From: Enterococcaceae bacterium OF42-14pH9A
GTDB lineage: Bacteria; Bacillota; Bacilli; Lactobacillales; Enterococcaceae
NCBI GenBank assembly: GCA_027692465.1
Contig: JAQEYU010000004.1
Location: forward strand, 143,865 to 207,864
Direction of reading: 5' to 3'
DNA: 64,000 bases
The position numbers and the translations under genes were made by a program. The stretch's first letter is position 1. Every line of letters starts with the position of its first letter. Below are positions 1 to 8,745 of this stretch, in pieces. A model generated the notes under the pieces. That model ran no database searches and was not told the origin of the DNA. It saw only the letters and a program-made list of their open reading frames with translations.

Positions 1-1
1 G

Positions 2-886
2 CCCTATGTCCTTTTGGAAAACTTCGGTGCGGCCTATCTTGTCTTGTTGGATCAAGCCGGCTGCAGCGACGCAGAATCGCTGCTTGCTGAGGTGTTTGGT
101 CCCGGGGCGGCGGTGCTGACGACTGATTGGGTGGCCGCCGATCAGGATCTTACGAAGCTGACGATGGAGATCCAGCACCTCAGAAAAATGCAGTTTCTGT
201 TTCCGAAGCAGCGACTGTCCACCGAGAGCCTGTTGGAGAAGAAACGGACCCTGACCTTCCAAGAAAAGCTTCCGGAAAAGCTGCTGGCTGCCATTTTGGG
301 CGGGGAGGATCTGAGTCTGCTGCTGCAGGCTTACCGGGACAACTTCATTTTTGATCTGGCGTTTGAAGAAGACATCAAATGGCAGGTGAACCACGATTAT
401 GGCTGGTTGTACGATCAGGCGCTGCAAAAAGCGGCCTTCGATTCGACAGAGCCACCGCCGAATCAGGTAGCCGAAGCGTTGTTTGCAGCGGTGGATTTTC
501 CGGAGCTGATGGCGGTCTTTGAAACGCACCTGACGGCTTTTTCCCTTGCAGTAGCCAAGCAGCTGAACAATATCGACATCATCGCAGATATCCTGCGCTA
601 CATCCGGAAACACTATGCCGAGGATTTGAACTTAAAGGGGATTGCCGATCAATTCGGCTACAACAGTGCCTATCTCGGCAAAAAATTCAAACGGACGACC
701 GGCGAGACCTTTTTGGGCTATCTGGAAAAAGTCCGGATGGAGCGGGCCGGGGAGCTGTTGAAAAATTCCAATCTGATGGTTTACGAGGTGGCTGAAAAAG
801 TCGGCTACAAAAACGTGGACTATTTCTACAAAAAGTTCAAACAATTCTTCCAAATGTCCCCAAACGACTACCGGAGTTCGAATTGA
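2..886 (+). CDS. YesN/AraC-type response regulator, 5' end outside the window
   Basis: The frame is open from base 2 and ends at a TGA at 884-886, so the protein enters the window already in progress. The last about 100 residues form a clear AraC-type double helix-turn-helix: a DIIADILRYIRKHY segment, then a GYNSAYLGKKFKRTTGETF first HTH and a GYKNVDYFYKKFKQ second HTH. The preceding region resembles the middle linker of YesN-type two-component regulators. A receiver domain, if present, lies upstream of the window and cannot be seen. Such regulators usually pair with a YesM-type sensor kinase and control carbohydrate genes; the neighbouring ROK/GH31 pair is a plausible target, but this is inference. 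Confidence 0.85.
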   Translation, partial: PYVLLENFGAAYLVLLDQAGCSDAESLLAEVFGPGAAVLTTDWVAADQDLTKLTMEIQHLRKMQFLFPKQRLSTESLLEKKRTLTFQEKLPEKLLAAILGGEDLSLLLQAYRDNFIFDLAFEEDIKWQVNHDYGWLYDQALQKAAFDSTEPPPNQVAEALFAAVDFPELMAVFETHLTAFSLAVAKQLNNIDIIADILRYIRKHYAEDLNLKGIADQFGYNSAYLGKKFKRTTGETFLGYLEKVRMERAGELLKNSNLMVYEVAEKVGYKNVDYFYKKFKQFFQMSPNDYRSSN

Positions 887-915
887 CAGAAACAGGGGGC
901 GGATTACTGTAATTA

Positions 916-1317
916 AAGCAATCGACCGAGTGTCGAAAAATTTCAGAAGACTCTCCGATCTGACCTCCGGCGTACAGCCGCCGGCCGAAGCCAACGAGAA
1001 ATTCCCCTTGAAAGGCAGCGGAAATTTCTCATTGTCTTGGGCCTATTGACTTCAAACTGACAGTAACGCCACTGATTTTTCAAATCAGCAGCGAACTGTC
1101 AGTAATTCATTCAAACGGTAAAATCTGTACGCTGGGGTCAGTCTCCGAGCCTTCTGAAACTTTTCTGGATTATCCGCCGAGAAGACGGAGAGACAACGCA
1201 TGACAGTATCGTAATGCACTTCAAGGGTATGTGTGATGCCACCCTCTCTGCGGTCAGTTGGTACAGTTCAACTAAAGCAGAATTCGCCAAGTTGAGACGC
1301 GGCGGTGACCCCCCTCC
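916..1317 (+). repeat. R1 interspersed repeat, long copy 1
   Basis: This copy matches 58825-59222 along its whole length at roughly 85-90 percent by eye. The left end carries a motif (about 920-962) that recurs inverted inside the element at about 1137-1160 and as shorter inverted copies at 8799-8871 and 19955-20032. A hairpin at 1057-1102 is conserved, with compensatory changes relative to copy 2. A roughly 50-base piece at the right end (1252-1300) is repeated at 1317-1365. No protein is encoded, so it looks like a MITE-like or structured intergenic repeat. Confidence 0.85.
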
Positions 1318-1511
1318 GGTCAGCTGGTATGGTTCAACTAAGGCAGAAAGCACCAAGTTGAACTTGCAACTCAGCTTGCTGAGGTTTACACCGACCGTGC
1401 ACCATGATGATTGGCATGCCGGCTGGCTCTGAAGTTTTCGAGTAAATTGTTTTGATTTCTGTCCGGATACGGCCCCAACTCGATAACAATCCCTCTGCAA
1501 CCATACCGATC

Positions 1512-1560
1512 AAACTGCTTTTGCCGGCACGGTTTCGTGCCGGGGAGAAGCAGTTTTTTT
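1512..1560 (+). terminator. Rho-independent terminator
   Basis: A stem of AAACTGCTT with CCGGCACG pairs with CGTGCCGG and AAGCAGTTT around a short loop, and is followed by a run of T. It is the likely end of transcripts coming from the upstream regulator or repeat. Confidence 0.85.
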
Positions 1561-1731
1561 GGCGAGCCGTGGCAGGCCGTTTCGCTGCGGTAGCTGTACA
1601 CCGATTGGCAGCCGGGGGGCATTTCCTAAAATTCTTCCTGCTGTGAAAAAGCCGTGAGCAGGTGGGCGAATGTCTAAAAGTGACGGTAAGATGTCTATTC
1701 TGACGGGTGCCAAAGAAAGGACGCCGGCAGG

Positions 1732-1757
1732 TATAATCATTTTATAAAGCGCTATCA
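1732..1757 (+). promoter_or_regulatory. Promoter -10 with adjoining cre-like site, ROK/GH31 operon
   Basis: A perfect TATAAT at 1732-1737 is followed at 1744-1757 by ATAAAGCGCTATCA, which matches the CcpA cre consensus TGAAAGCGCTATCA at 12 of 14 positions. No good -35 is visible at normal spacing. A cre just downstream of the -10 would repress or block transcription when a preferred sugar is present; that role is inferred from position. Confidence 0.6.
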
Positions 1758-1804
1758 AAATAGGCGCAACGGCAGATTTGCAACAAGAGGAGGCGGATAG
1801 CGAA

Positions 1805-2689
1805 GTGAGTTGGTTGAGTTTTGACGTGGGCGGCACCTTCATCAAATACGGCGTGTTTTCTGCGTCCGGCGCACTGGTGGAAAAGGGCAAGTGCCCCACC
1901 CCCTATGACAAAGAGGGATTTTTTGAAACGCTGGCAAACATTGCCGCATCCTATGATCAAGAAGGCAAACTAAAGGGAATCGGCTTGAGCTTTCCCGGAT
2001 TTATTGACGGGCAGCAGGGACTGGCGGTCATGGCGGGGGCCTTGACCCCGCTGCATGGCGTCAATATCAAGGTAGCCTTGGCAGCCAAACTGCGGCGTCC
2101 TCTGCCGATCGCAGTGGCTAACGATGCCAACTGTGCGGCCTTAGCGGAGTTTTATCAAGGCAACGGCAAAGGGACGCGGGATCTGGTGCTGGTGACTCTC
2201 GGGACCGGGATCGGCTGCGGTATTATTTTGGCAGGGCAGATCCGAGAAGGCAAACACTTCAGAGCCGGCGAATCCGGGATGATGCTCATGGATCTGACGG
2301 CTGCGGGTTTTACGACGGCCCATGATCTGGCTTCCACCAGAGCGCTGGTCTCGGCTTACGGGGAGCTGTATGGCCTTGCCCCTGATCAGGTGGAGGGGGA
2401 AGCGATCTTTGCGGATTCACGGGAAGCGACTCAGCAGCTTTTGCACCGGTGGGGCCGCAAAGTGGCGGCGGTGCTCTTTAATATCGTGGCGACCCTCGAC
2501 CCGGAAAAAATCCTGGTGGGCGGCGGCGTCAGTCAAAATCCCCAGCTCCTGCCGCTGTTACAAGAGTCTTTAGCCAGCATTCCCTATTGGCAGGAGTTTC
2601 ACGTGCCGGTAGCTGCCTGTTGTTTTCACAATGACGCCGGGCTGATCGGCGCCTATCATTTGATCAAAGAACTGGAGGAGACAAAATGA
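1805..2689 (+). CDS. ROK-family sugar kinase
   Basis: ROK proteins phosphorylate sugars with ATP or act as sugar-responsive repressors. There is no N-terminal DNA-binding domain here, so this is a kinase. Visible motifs are the phosphate-binding DVGGTFIKYG at the N-terminus, ANDANCAALAE with the catalytic Asp, and TLGTGIGCGII. The Cys-rich zinc motif of classical glucokinases is missing, as in BglK/NanK-type members, so the substrate is open. I chose the GTG at 1805, about 11 bases after GAGGAGG (1787-1793); an upstream TTG at 1778 precedes that ribosome site. The stop overlaps the next start (ATGA), so it is translationally coupled to the alpha-xylosidase and probably phosphorylates a released sugar. 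Confidence 0.85.
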   Translation: MSWLSFDVGGTFIKYGVFSASGALVEKGKCPTPYDKEGFFETLANIAASYDQEGKLKGIGLSFPGFIDGQQGLAVMAGALTPLHGVNIKVALAAKLRRPLPIAVANDANCAALAEFYQGNGKGTRDLVLVTLGTGIGCGIILAGQIREGKHFRAGESGMMLMDLTAAGFTTAHDLASTRALVSAYGELYGLAPDQVEGEAIFADSREATQQLLHRWGRKVAAVLFNIVATLDPEKILVGGGVSQNPQLLPLLQESLASIPYWQEFHVPVAACCFHNDAGLIGAYHLIKELEETK

Positions 2690-4959
2690 AATACTCAGAC
2701 GGCGGTTGGCTCATCAAAGAAGGCTTTGAAGTCAAATATGCCCAACACGTTTACGACATCCGTACCGGGGAGGACAAGCTGATCTTGTACCTGCCATATG
2801 CGTATATCGCTAATAAAGGAGCGACTTTGGACGGCGGCTTGATGACGATGGAGGTGACGACTCCTCACGCCGATGTGATCGGGGTCAAACTGTACAATTT
2901 CAAAGGAATCCAAAAAAAAGCGCCAAATTTTGAGCTCCTTACAAAAGAAGTCCGGCCGGAAATTTCCGAGGATGAAACAAGCTATACCTTCAAAGCCGGG
3001 GAACTGGCGGTGGTCATCACCAAAGGGGAAAGCCTGACCATGTCCTTTCAATACAAAGGTCGGACCTTGGTCAGCAGTTACCCCCGGGCAAAAGCCTATG
3101 TGAAAGACCCGACAGGCCGAGCCCATATCAGTGAGCAGCTTTCCATCGGCGTCGGCGAAAAGATCTATGGGCTGGGGGAACGCTTCACAAACTTTGTCAA
3201 AAATGGACAGTCGGTGGATATTTGGAATGCTGACGGCGGTACCGGCACCGAACAGGCTTACAAAAATATTCCTTTTTACGTCAGCAACCAAGGCTACGGC
3301 ATCTTTGTCAATTCACCGGACAAGGTCAGCTTTGAAGTGGGAAGCGAAAAGGTTTCCCGCGTGCAGTTCAGCGTACCGGGAGAAGAGCTGGAGTATTTCT
3401 GTATTGCCGGCGACACGTTGAAAGATGTCCTGCGCGATTACACGGATCTCACCGGCAAACCGGCGCTGCCACCGGCATGGTCCTTTGGCTTATGGCTGAG
3501 CACGTCATTTTTGACAGATTACGACGAAGCCACGGTCAATTCTTTCGTCGACGGCATGCTGGAGCGGGATATCCCGTTGGAAGTCTTTCATTTTGACTGC
3601 TTGTGGATGCGGGAATACGAATGGTGCAATTTTACCTGGGATGAGCGGACCTTCCCTGAGCCGATCGCGATGCTGCGCCGCTTGAAGGAGAAGGGGCTGA
3701 AGATCTGTGTCTGGATCAATCCCTATATCGGCCAAAAATCACCGTTGTTTGATGAAGGAATGGCAAACGGTTATTTCCTGAAACGGGCCAATGGCGATGT
3801 CTGGCAGTGGGATAAATGGCAGGCGGGGATGGCCATCGTCGACTTCACCAATCCTGCGGCGACCGCCTGGTATAACAGCAAATTAAAAGCCTTGTTGGAT
3901 ATGGGTGTTGATTGCTTCAAGACCGATTTCGGTGAGCGGATCCCGACAGACGCGGTTTATTTTGACGGCTCCGATCCGGAAAAAATGCACAATTATTACG
4001 CCTATCTTTATAACGAAGTGGTCTTTGAGCTGCTGAAAGCAGAAAAAGGGGCGTCAGAAGCAGTTTTGTTTGCCCGCTCGGCTTCGGTAGGCTCCCAAAA
4101 ATTCCCGGTTCATTGGGGCGGGGACAGCACTTCAGATTATCCGTCGATGGCAGAGAGTCTGCGGGCGGGTCTGTCCTTTGGGCTCGGCGGATTCGGCTAT
4201 TGGAGCCACGACATCTCCGGATTTGAGGCCGGCGCTGATCCCGACTTGTACAAACGCTGGACCCAATTCGGCTTGTTGTCTTCTCATAGCCGTTACCACG
4301 GCAGCTGGCAGTATAAGGTGCCATGGTTATACGGGGAAGAGGCTGTCGCAGTTTCCCGGGCCTTCACCAAGTTGAAGCTGCGGCTGATGCCTTATCTGCA
4401 AGCCCAGTCGGTGGCCACAGCAGCCAGCGGAATCCCGATGATGCGGGCGCTGGTCCTGGAATTTCCGGAGGATGTTGCCACTCATGAGCTGGATCGTCAG
4501 TATATGCTGGGGGATGCACTGCTGGTGGCGCCGATTTTCAATACCGCAGGCAGCGGGCAATTCTATGTACCGGCCACGACCGGCGAGTGGATCGATCATT
4601 TGACGCAAAAGGTCTATCAGCCCGGCAAATGGTACACGGAAACCTACGACTACTTCCACCTGCCGCTTTTGGTGAAACCGGGTACGATTCTGGTGGAAGG
4701 CAGCGGCGAAGAGCGGGCGGAATATGACTACTGTGAGGACGTCACCGTACATTTGTATAACCTGCAAGCAGGCAGCACAGTAGCCACTGTGATCTGCAAT
4801 GCCGCCGGCGAAACAGTCGCGACCCTGACCGCAGTCTGCACTGACGGGAGCATCAAACTGACGAATCCCGATCAGGTAACCGGGACCGTGAAGATCCATA
4901 CCGCTGCCGGAACCAGTGAAGCAGCCTTGGCTTCCGGGACCAATGAATTCCAATTCTGA
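2686..4959 (+). CDS. yicI: GH31 alpha-xylosidase (YicI-like)
   Basis: 757 residues, close to E. coli YicI (772), which releases alpha-linked xylose from isoprimeverose-type oligosaccharides. The nucleophile is Asp414 in KTDFGERIPTD and the acid/base is Asp480 in HWGGDSTSD. Both motifs and the long ARSASVGSQKFPVHW stretch follow YicI closely. There is no signal peptide, so it acts in the cytosol on imported sugar. The ATG overlaps the kinase stop. The C-terminal beta-sandwich domain is complete and a terminator follows at 5035-5069. The family assignment is firm; xylosidase rather than glucosidase activity rests on resemblance to YicI. Confidence 0.92.
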   Translation: MKYSDGGWLIKEGFEVKYAQHVYDIRTGEDKLILYLPYAYIANKGATLDGGLMTMEVTTPHADVIGVKLYNFKGIQKKAPNFELLTKEVRPEISEDETSYTFKAGELAVVITKGESLTMSFQYKGRTLVSSYPRAKAYVKDPTGRAHISEQLSIGVGEKIYGLGERFTNFVKNGQSVDIWNADGGTGTEQAYKNIPFYVSNQGYGIFVNSPDKVSFEVGSEKVSRVQFSVPGEELEYFCIAGDTLKDVLRDYTDLTGKPALPPAWSFGLWLSTSFLTDYDEATVNSFVDGMLERDIPLEVFHFDCLWMREYEWCNFTWDERTFPEPIAMLRRLKEKGLKICVWINPYIGQKSPLFDEGMANGYFLKRANGDVWQWDKWQAGMAIVDFTNPAATAWYNSKLKALLDMGVDCFKTDFGERIPTDAVYFDGSDPEKMHNYYAYLYNEVVFELLKAEKGASEAVLFARSASVGSQKFPVHWGGDSTSDYPSMAESLRAGLSFGLGGFGYWSHDISGFEAGADPDLYKRWTQFGLLSSHSRYHGSWQYKVPWLYGEEAVAVSRAFTKLKLRLMPYLQAQSVATAASGIPMMRALVLEFPEDVATHELDRQYMLGDALLVAPIFNTAGSGQFYVPATTGEWIDHLTQKVYQPGKWYTETYDYFHLPLLVKPGTILVEGSGEERAEYDYCEDVTVHLYNLQAGSTVATVICNAAGETVATLTAVCTDGSIKLTNPDQVTGTVKIHTAAGTSEAALASGTNEFQF

Positions 4960-5034
4960 CACGAGAATGCGGGCTGTTTGCTGCCGCTGAAAAACGCAGC
5001 GCCGGTCCGAGTTCGGGAATAATGCAACAGCCAA

Positions 5035-5069
5035 AACGCCTTGCCACCACGAGTGGCGGGCGTTTTTTT
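5035..5069 (+). terminator. Terminator of the ROK/GH31 operon
   Basis: AACGCC-TTGCCAC pairs with GTGGCG-GGCGTT around a short loop and is followed by seven T. Confidence 0.85.
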
Positions 5070-5273
5070 GGTGTTGTTTTCGGCAGACACAGGGGGCGGA
5101 TCCCGGCAGCCGGCAGCGGGGTGCTTGTTGGTGAGAGCAGGGATCAGCGACGAGAGGGTCACAAAACATCCCACTGCTTTTCCCGTTATAGCACAGAAGA
5201 TTAGTAAATTCTTAATAAGTCAATTTTGCGCAGTTTTTATTTCACAAATCAGCAGATCGGGGAAAAATCGAGT

Positions 5274-5288
5274 TGAGAATCATTCTCA
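5274..5288. promoter_or_regulatory. Fur-type operator (7-1-7 palindrome)
   Basis: TGAGAATCATTCTCA is a perfect 7-1-7 inverted repeat and differs from the Gram-positive Fur box TGATAATNATTATCA at one position per arm. The same sequence apart from the central base occurs at 55165-55179 before the siderophore-type transporter operon. It lies about 195 bases upstream of the apbE start, so either an additional promoter sits here or regulation is at a distance. Confidence 0.6.
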
Positions 5289-5380
5289 CTAAAAGGGGAG
5301 CGGCTGCTTTTGGGTAAGGCATTGTGTCACAAATATGACCGGAAACTGTATCACTATCTGTTGCTAAGGGAATTCCCTGA

Positions 5381-5409
5381 TTGCGGTAGATTGGGAATGG
5401 TTCTATGAT
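5381..5409 (+). promoter_or_regulatory. Candidate sigma-A promoter of the apbE operon
   Basis: TTGCGG (5381-5386), a 17-base spacer and TATGAT (5404-5409). The palindrome AGGGAATTCCCT (5367-5378) ends two bases before the -35 and is a possible operator for an unknown regulator. Confidence 0.5.
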
Positions 5410-5482
5410 AACGCTGTATCAAATGTGAAGTGAAACACAAGTTGACCTGCTGTTTTCCCCAAAACAAATGAAGGTGATGCAA

Positions 5483-6547
5483 ATGGCGCAGCGGCAATGG
5501 TCCATGATGGGAACCGTAATCTTGTTGAAACTACCGGATCTGGCGGTCTCGCCCTTGGCTGTCGCTGATGATCCGGCGGCGGGTTCGCTGCTGAGGATCG
5601 CCGGCAACGGTAACGAGGCGGCGGTCGGGAGCCGCAACACGGCTGCTTCTGACAGCGAAAACCCGGCCGCCTGGTCGGAAATCCTGCTGGATCAGGCGGA
5701 GGCGTTTTTGCAGGAAGCGGAGCACCGATTTAGTGCCAATGATCCCCAAGCCGAGCTGGGGGCGGTGAATCAAGCGGCCGGTCAGCAGCCGGTGGCGGTT
5801 CATCCGCAGCTGTTTGAGCTGATCAGTACCGGCGTGCGCCACAGTCTGGCTCCCGACAGCAACCTGAATATAGCGATTGGCCCCCTTGTCCAGACGTGGC
5901 GCATCGGGTTTGCCGATGCCCGGGTCCCGGCTGAAAAAGAGATTCGGCGCCTGGTACAGTTGACCGATCCCCGCAAAATACAGCTGGATCCGGCTGCTCA
6001 TACAGTTTTTCTGGAGGAGGCCGGGATGCGGATCGATCTGGGGGCGTTGGCGAAGGGCTATATCGCCGATGTGTTGCTGGATTGGCTGCAGGCTCAGGGC
6101 GTCTTGTGGGCGCTCTTGAATCTGGGGGGCAATCTGGTGGTATACGGACCGACCCCTACGCAGGCTGACGGGCGCTGGCGAGTCGGGATCCAGGATCCCG
6201 GCAAGCCCCGCAACGAATATCTGGAAGTGCTGGCATTGGCGGCGGCAGACGGGCCTTTTTCGGTGGTGACTTCGGGAATCTACGAGCGGCATCTGGAACA
6301 AGACGGCCGCAGCTACCACCACATTTTGGATCCGCGGACAGGTTACCCGCAGGAGACGGATGTCGTGAGCTTGACGGTGATTTCCCGCCGTTCTGTCGAC
6401 GGGGAGATCTGGACGACCCGCCTGTTCGGCCAACCCCAGGACACCGTGCTAGCGGCGCTGGAAGCCCAGCCGGAGCTGGAGGGAATCTTGGTGGACCGCA
6501 CCGGGGCTATCCGGCATACCAGCGGCATCGCGGCACTGTTAGCGTGA
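5483..6547 (+). CDS. apbE: ApbE-family FAD:protein FMN transferase, cytosolic form
   Basis: ApbE moves FMN from FAD onto a Ser/Thr of target proteins through a phosphodiester bond. The hallmark motifs are present: IDLGALAKGYIAD in the middle, LNLGGNLVVYG, SGIYERHLEQDGRSYHHI, and the metal-site region HILDPRTGYP. I chose the third ATG of a cluster (5468, 5477, 5483), because AAGGTG at 5471-5476 is six bases before it. The N-terminus (MAQRQWSMMGTVILLKL) then aligns with the normal ApbE core and has no signal peptide or lipobox, unlike exported ApbE proteins. The protein should therefore act in the cytosol. Its probable substrate is encoded two genes downstream (7351-8697). Confidence 0.9.
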   Translation: MAQRQWSMMGTVILLKLPDLAVSPLAVADDPAAGSLLRIAGNGNEAAVGSRNTAASDSENPAAWSEILLDQAEAFLQEAEHRFSANDPQAELGAVNQAAGQQPVAVHPQLFELISTGVRHSLAPDSNLNIAIGPLVQTWRIGFADARVPAEKEIRRLVQLTDPRKIQLDPAAHTVFLEEAGMRIDLGALAKGYIADVLLDWLQAQGVLWALLNLGGNLVVYGPTPTQADGRWRVGIQDPGKPRNEYLEVLALAAADGPFSVVTSGIYERHLEQDGRSYHHILDPRTGYPQETDVVSLTVISRRSVDGEIWTTRLFGQPQDTVLAALEAQPELEGILVDRTGAIRHTSGIAALLA

Positions 6548-6674
6548 AAGGTGACGCTGCAGCGGGGTCAGGCTGCCGGTCATAGCAAGCTGCCACCGGC
6601 GTTTTCAGCTGTCTTCAAGAACCGCCGGCAAACATGTGAACTACCTCGCAAAATATCAGAAAGAAGTGGAAGAG

Positions 6675-7283
6675 ATGAAACATTTTATCGGGATCGTCGG
6701 GGCCAACTCAGACGAGTCTACCAACCGGAAACTTTTACAATATATCAAGCAACATTTTGCTGATCAGGCGGATATCGAGCTGCTGGAGATCCGGGATCTG
6801 CCGGTCTTCAACAAGCCGGCGGACAAGGTGCTGCCCGAAGCGGTCAAAGTCATGGCCGACAAAGTAGAAAAAAGCGACGGCGTCATCATCAGCACACCGG
6901 AATATGACCACAGCGCCCCGGCTGCCTTGATGAATGTACTGAACTGGCTGTCTTACGGGGTCTATCCCTTTGTGGACAAGCCGGTCATGATCACCGGGGC
7001 TTCCTACGGGACACTGGGCAGCTCCCGTGCACAGGCCCATCTGCGGCAAATGCTGGATGCACCGGAGCTCAAAGCCCGCATCATGCCCAGCTCCGAGTTC
7101 CTTTTGGGACACTCGCTGCAGGCCTTCGATGAACAAGGCCAGCTGCAGGAGGACACGCAGATCAAACGTCTGGAAGGCTTGTTCGCCGATTTTCTGCAAT
7201 TTGTCGAAATCACAGCCCAATTGAACCGCAACGTGGCGGCCGATAAAGAAGCAGCAGCCCATTTCAACTGGAAAGTCGGCTGA
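6675..7283 (+). CDS. NAD(P)H-dependent FMN reductase, single domain
   Basis: 202 residues with a flavodoxin-like fold of the FMN_red/azoreductase family: [23 protein letters not shown] at the N-terminus (phosphate loop), [21 protein letters not shown] (FMN isoalloxazine contact) and [21 protein letters not shown] chose ATG 6675 because the downstream paralogue starts identically (MK-x-x-GIVG) and both genes carry the 13-mer TATCAGAAAGAAG ending exactly eight bases before the ATG. An in-frame GTG at 6636 is less likely. The protein is a paralogue of the N-terminal half of the next gene but lacks the PAS domain and tail. It probably feeds electrons from NAD(P)H to flavin. Confidence 0.88.
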   Translation: MKHFIGIVGANSDESTNRKLLQYIKQHFADQADIELLEIRDLPVFNKPADKVLPEAVKVMADKVEKSDGVIISTPEYDHSAPAALMNVLNWLSYGVYPFVDKPVMITGASYGTLGSSRAQAHLRQMLDAPELKARIMPSSEFLLGHSLQAFDEQGQLQEDTQIKRLEGLFADFLQFVEITAQLNRNVAADKEAAAHFNWKVG

Positions 7284-7350
7284 TTGCAGCGGGAACATTC
7301 CGCAAAATTTTGATTATTGTTTGCTATTTTATCAGAAAGAAGATGTCATC

Positions 7351-8697
7351 ATGAAATTAGTCGGAATCGTCGGTTCAAATGCCGATTTTTCGTACAATCG
7401 AATCTTGTTGCAATACATCGCCAGTCAGTTCAATGAGTTGTTCGAGCTGGAGATCATGGAGATTCGGGATATTCCCATGTTCAATCAAAGTCTGGATGCC
7501 ACCAACAGTGTGCCGATCCAAAATCTGGCCCGCAAGATCATGAAGGCGGACGGGGTGATCATTGCCACGCCGGAACACAACCATTCCATTCCCGCCGGTT
7601 TAAAGAGTGTGATCGAATGGCTCTCCTTCAAAATCCATCCGTTGGAAAACAAGCCGGTGCTGATCGTGGGTTCTTCTTATTACGATCAGGGAACATCCCG
7701 GGCACAGCTGCACCTGCGGCAGATTCTGGATTCACCGGGGGTCAATGCGGTAGTGATGCCCGGCAATGAATTTTTGCTGGGTAAAGCACCGGAAGCCTTT
7801 GACGAGCTGGGTAATCTGAAATCAGAAGGCACCCGCAAGTTCTTGGGGGCGACGTTGGCAAAATTCGTCCAGTTCATCAAGATTATGGACGCGATGGAAA
7901 AACCGGAGTATAAGCTGCCGCCGGAAGATTTGCACGCTACCGGACAGATCCCGACCACGGTCACCGGAGTGGATATGGCCGCCGAAGACTGGTTGGAACA
8001 GGCTTCTGACAAGGTGGGAGCGGTCATCGGCAACACCTATGTCAAGTTGGACCGGGGCTTATTGACGGTGGATCAGCTGAATTGGTTCCTGAATTCGATG
8101 CCGCTGGAGCTGACCTATGCCGACAGCAACAATCAATTCCTGTATTACAATCACAATGCGCCCGCCGAGGACATGCTGGCCAAGCGCCAACCGGGACAAG
8201 TGGGCAATCCGCTGGCTAACTGCCACCCGCCGAAAGCCTACAAGAATGTCGAATGGGTCATCCAACAGCTGCGCAGCGGCAATCAGGATGTGGTGCGGGT
8301 GCACGTGCCTAATCACGGGCCCGACCAGTTCGTCGTCCACAACTATCAGGCAATCCACGACGAAAACGGCGAGTATGCCGGAATCAACGAATACATCCTG
8401 GACCTGCAGCCGTGGGTGGACTGGTACCTGCAGCAGACCCGCCAACAGCTGGTAGCCGCTGACGGCAGTGCCCCAGCTGGCCCGGCCGCTGCTGCCAAAG
8501 TGGATGGCGTGTCCGGCGCCTCGGAAAAAGTCGCTGCTCCGGCCCCGACTGCTGCCAAGGTGGATGCGGTCGCCGGCGCCTCCGAAAAACCAGCCGCTGC
8601 CCCAGCTCCAGCTGCGGCAGCTCCTGTCAACGTTCCGGCCGCACAAGCCGCAGCCGGTGGTGTCGATGGGGTGTCCGGTGCCTCGGAAAAGGGCTGA
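7351..8697 (+). CDS. FMN reductase-PAS protein with three ApbE flavinylation motifs in its tail
   Basis: 448 residues from ATG 7351. Residues 1-180 are an FMN_red flavodoxin-like domain ([52 protein letters not shown]). Residues about 225-370 resemble a PAS domain of the PAS_10/DUF438 type ([20 protein letters not shown], then [12 protein letters not shown]). The last about 75 residues are an Ala/Pro-rich linker carrying DGVSGAS at 385-391, DAVAGAS at 405-411 and DGVSGAS at 439-445, each followed by EK. These match the ApbE target pattern Dxx(S/T)GA(S/T) known from NqrC/RnfG-type proteins. The gene lies downstream of a cytosolic apbE, so the tail is probably loaded with up to three FMN. A strong terminator closes the operon. 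Confidence 0.88.
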   Translation: MKLVGIVGSNADFSYNRILLQYIASQFNELFELEIMEIRDIPMFNQSLDATNSVPIQNLARKIMKADGVIIATPEHNHSIPAGLKSVIEWLSFKIHPLENKPVLIVGSSYYDQGTSRAQLHLRQILDSPGVNAVVMPGNEFLLGKAPEAFDELGNLKSEGTRKFLGATLAKFVQFIKIMDAMEKPEYKLPPEDLHATGQIPTTVTGVDMAAEDWLEQASDKVGAVIGNTYVKLDRGLLTVDQLNWFLNSMPLELTYADSNNQFLYYNHNAPAEDMLAKRQPGQVGNPLANCHPPKAYKNVEWVIQQLRSGNQDVVRVHVPNHGPDQFVVHNYQAIHDENGEYAGINEYILDLQPWVDWYLQQTRQQLVAADGSAPAGPAAAAKVDGVSGASEKVAAPAPTAAKVDAVAGASEKPAAAPAPAAAAPVNVPAAQAAAGGVDGVSGASEKG

Positions 8698-8745
8698 GGT
8701 CTGTGGAATTTGTTGAACCCGACAGACAACAGAACTGAAACAATT

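Larger units (their letters stand above)
887..1804. other. Gene-free region: R1 repeat, terminator, promoter of the ROK/GH31 operon
   Basis: No convincing gene lies in these roughly 900 bases. The stretch holds a long R1 repeat copy (916-1317) with a diverged partial duplication of its right end to about 1365. A strong terminator follows at 1512-1560, then a -10 box at 1732-1737 and a cre-like site at 1744-1757. The remaining bases (about 1366-1510 and 1561-1730) show nothing recognisable. Short open frames here are in the repeat and lack ribosome sites. Confidence 0.75.
5070..5482. other. Regulatory region upstream of apbE
   Basis: About 410 bases without a convincing gene. The stretch holds a perfect Fur-type palindrome (5274-5288), a 12-base palindrome AGGGAATTCCCT at 5367-5378, and a -35/-10 pair at 5381-5409. 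A 30-codon open frame starting near TTG 5309 has no ribosome site at proper spacing and no recognisable product, so it is not called. Confidence 0.6.

Noticed and set aside
632..994. Minus-strand open frame of 120 codons
   Set aside because: It overlaps the AraC HTH coding region antisense, has no ribosome site and no recognisable product.
5309..5410. Short TTG-started frame of about 30 codons behind the Fur-type box
   Set aside because: No ribosome site at proper spacing and no known peptide. It overlaps the candidate apbE promoter.
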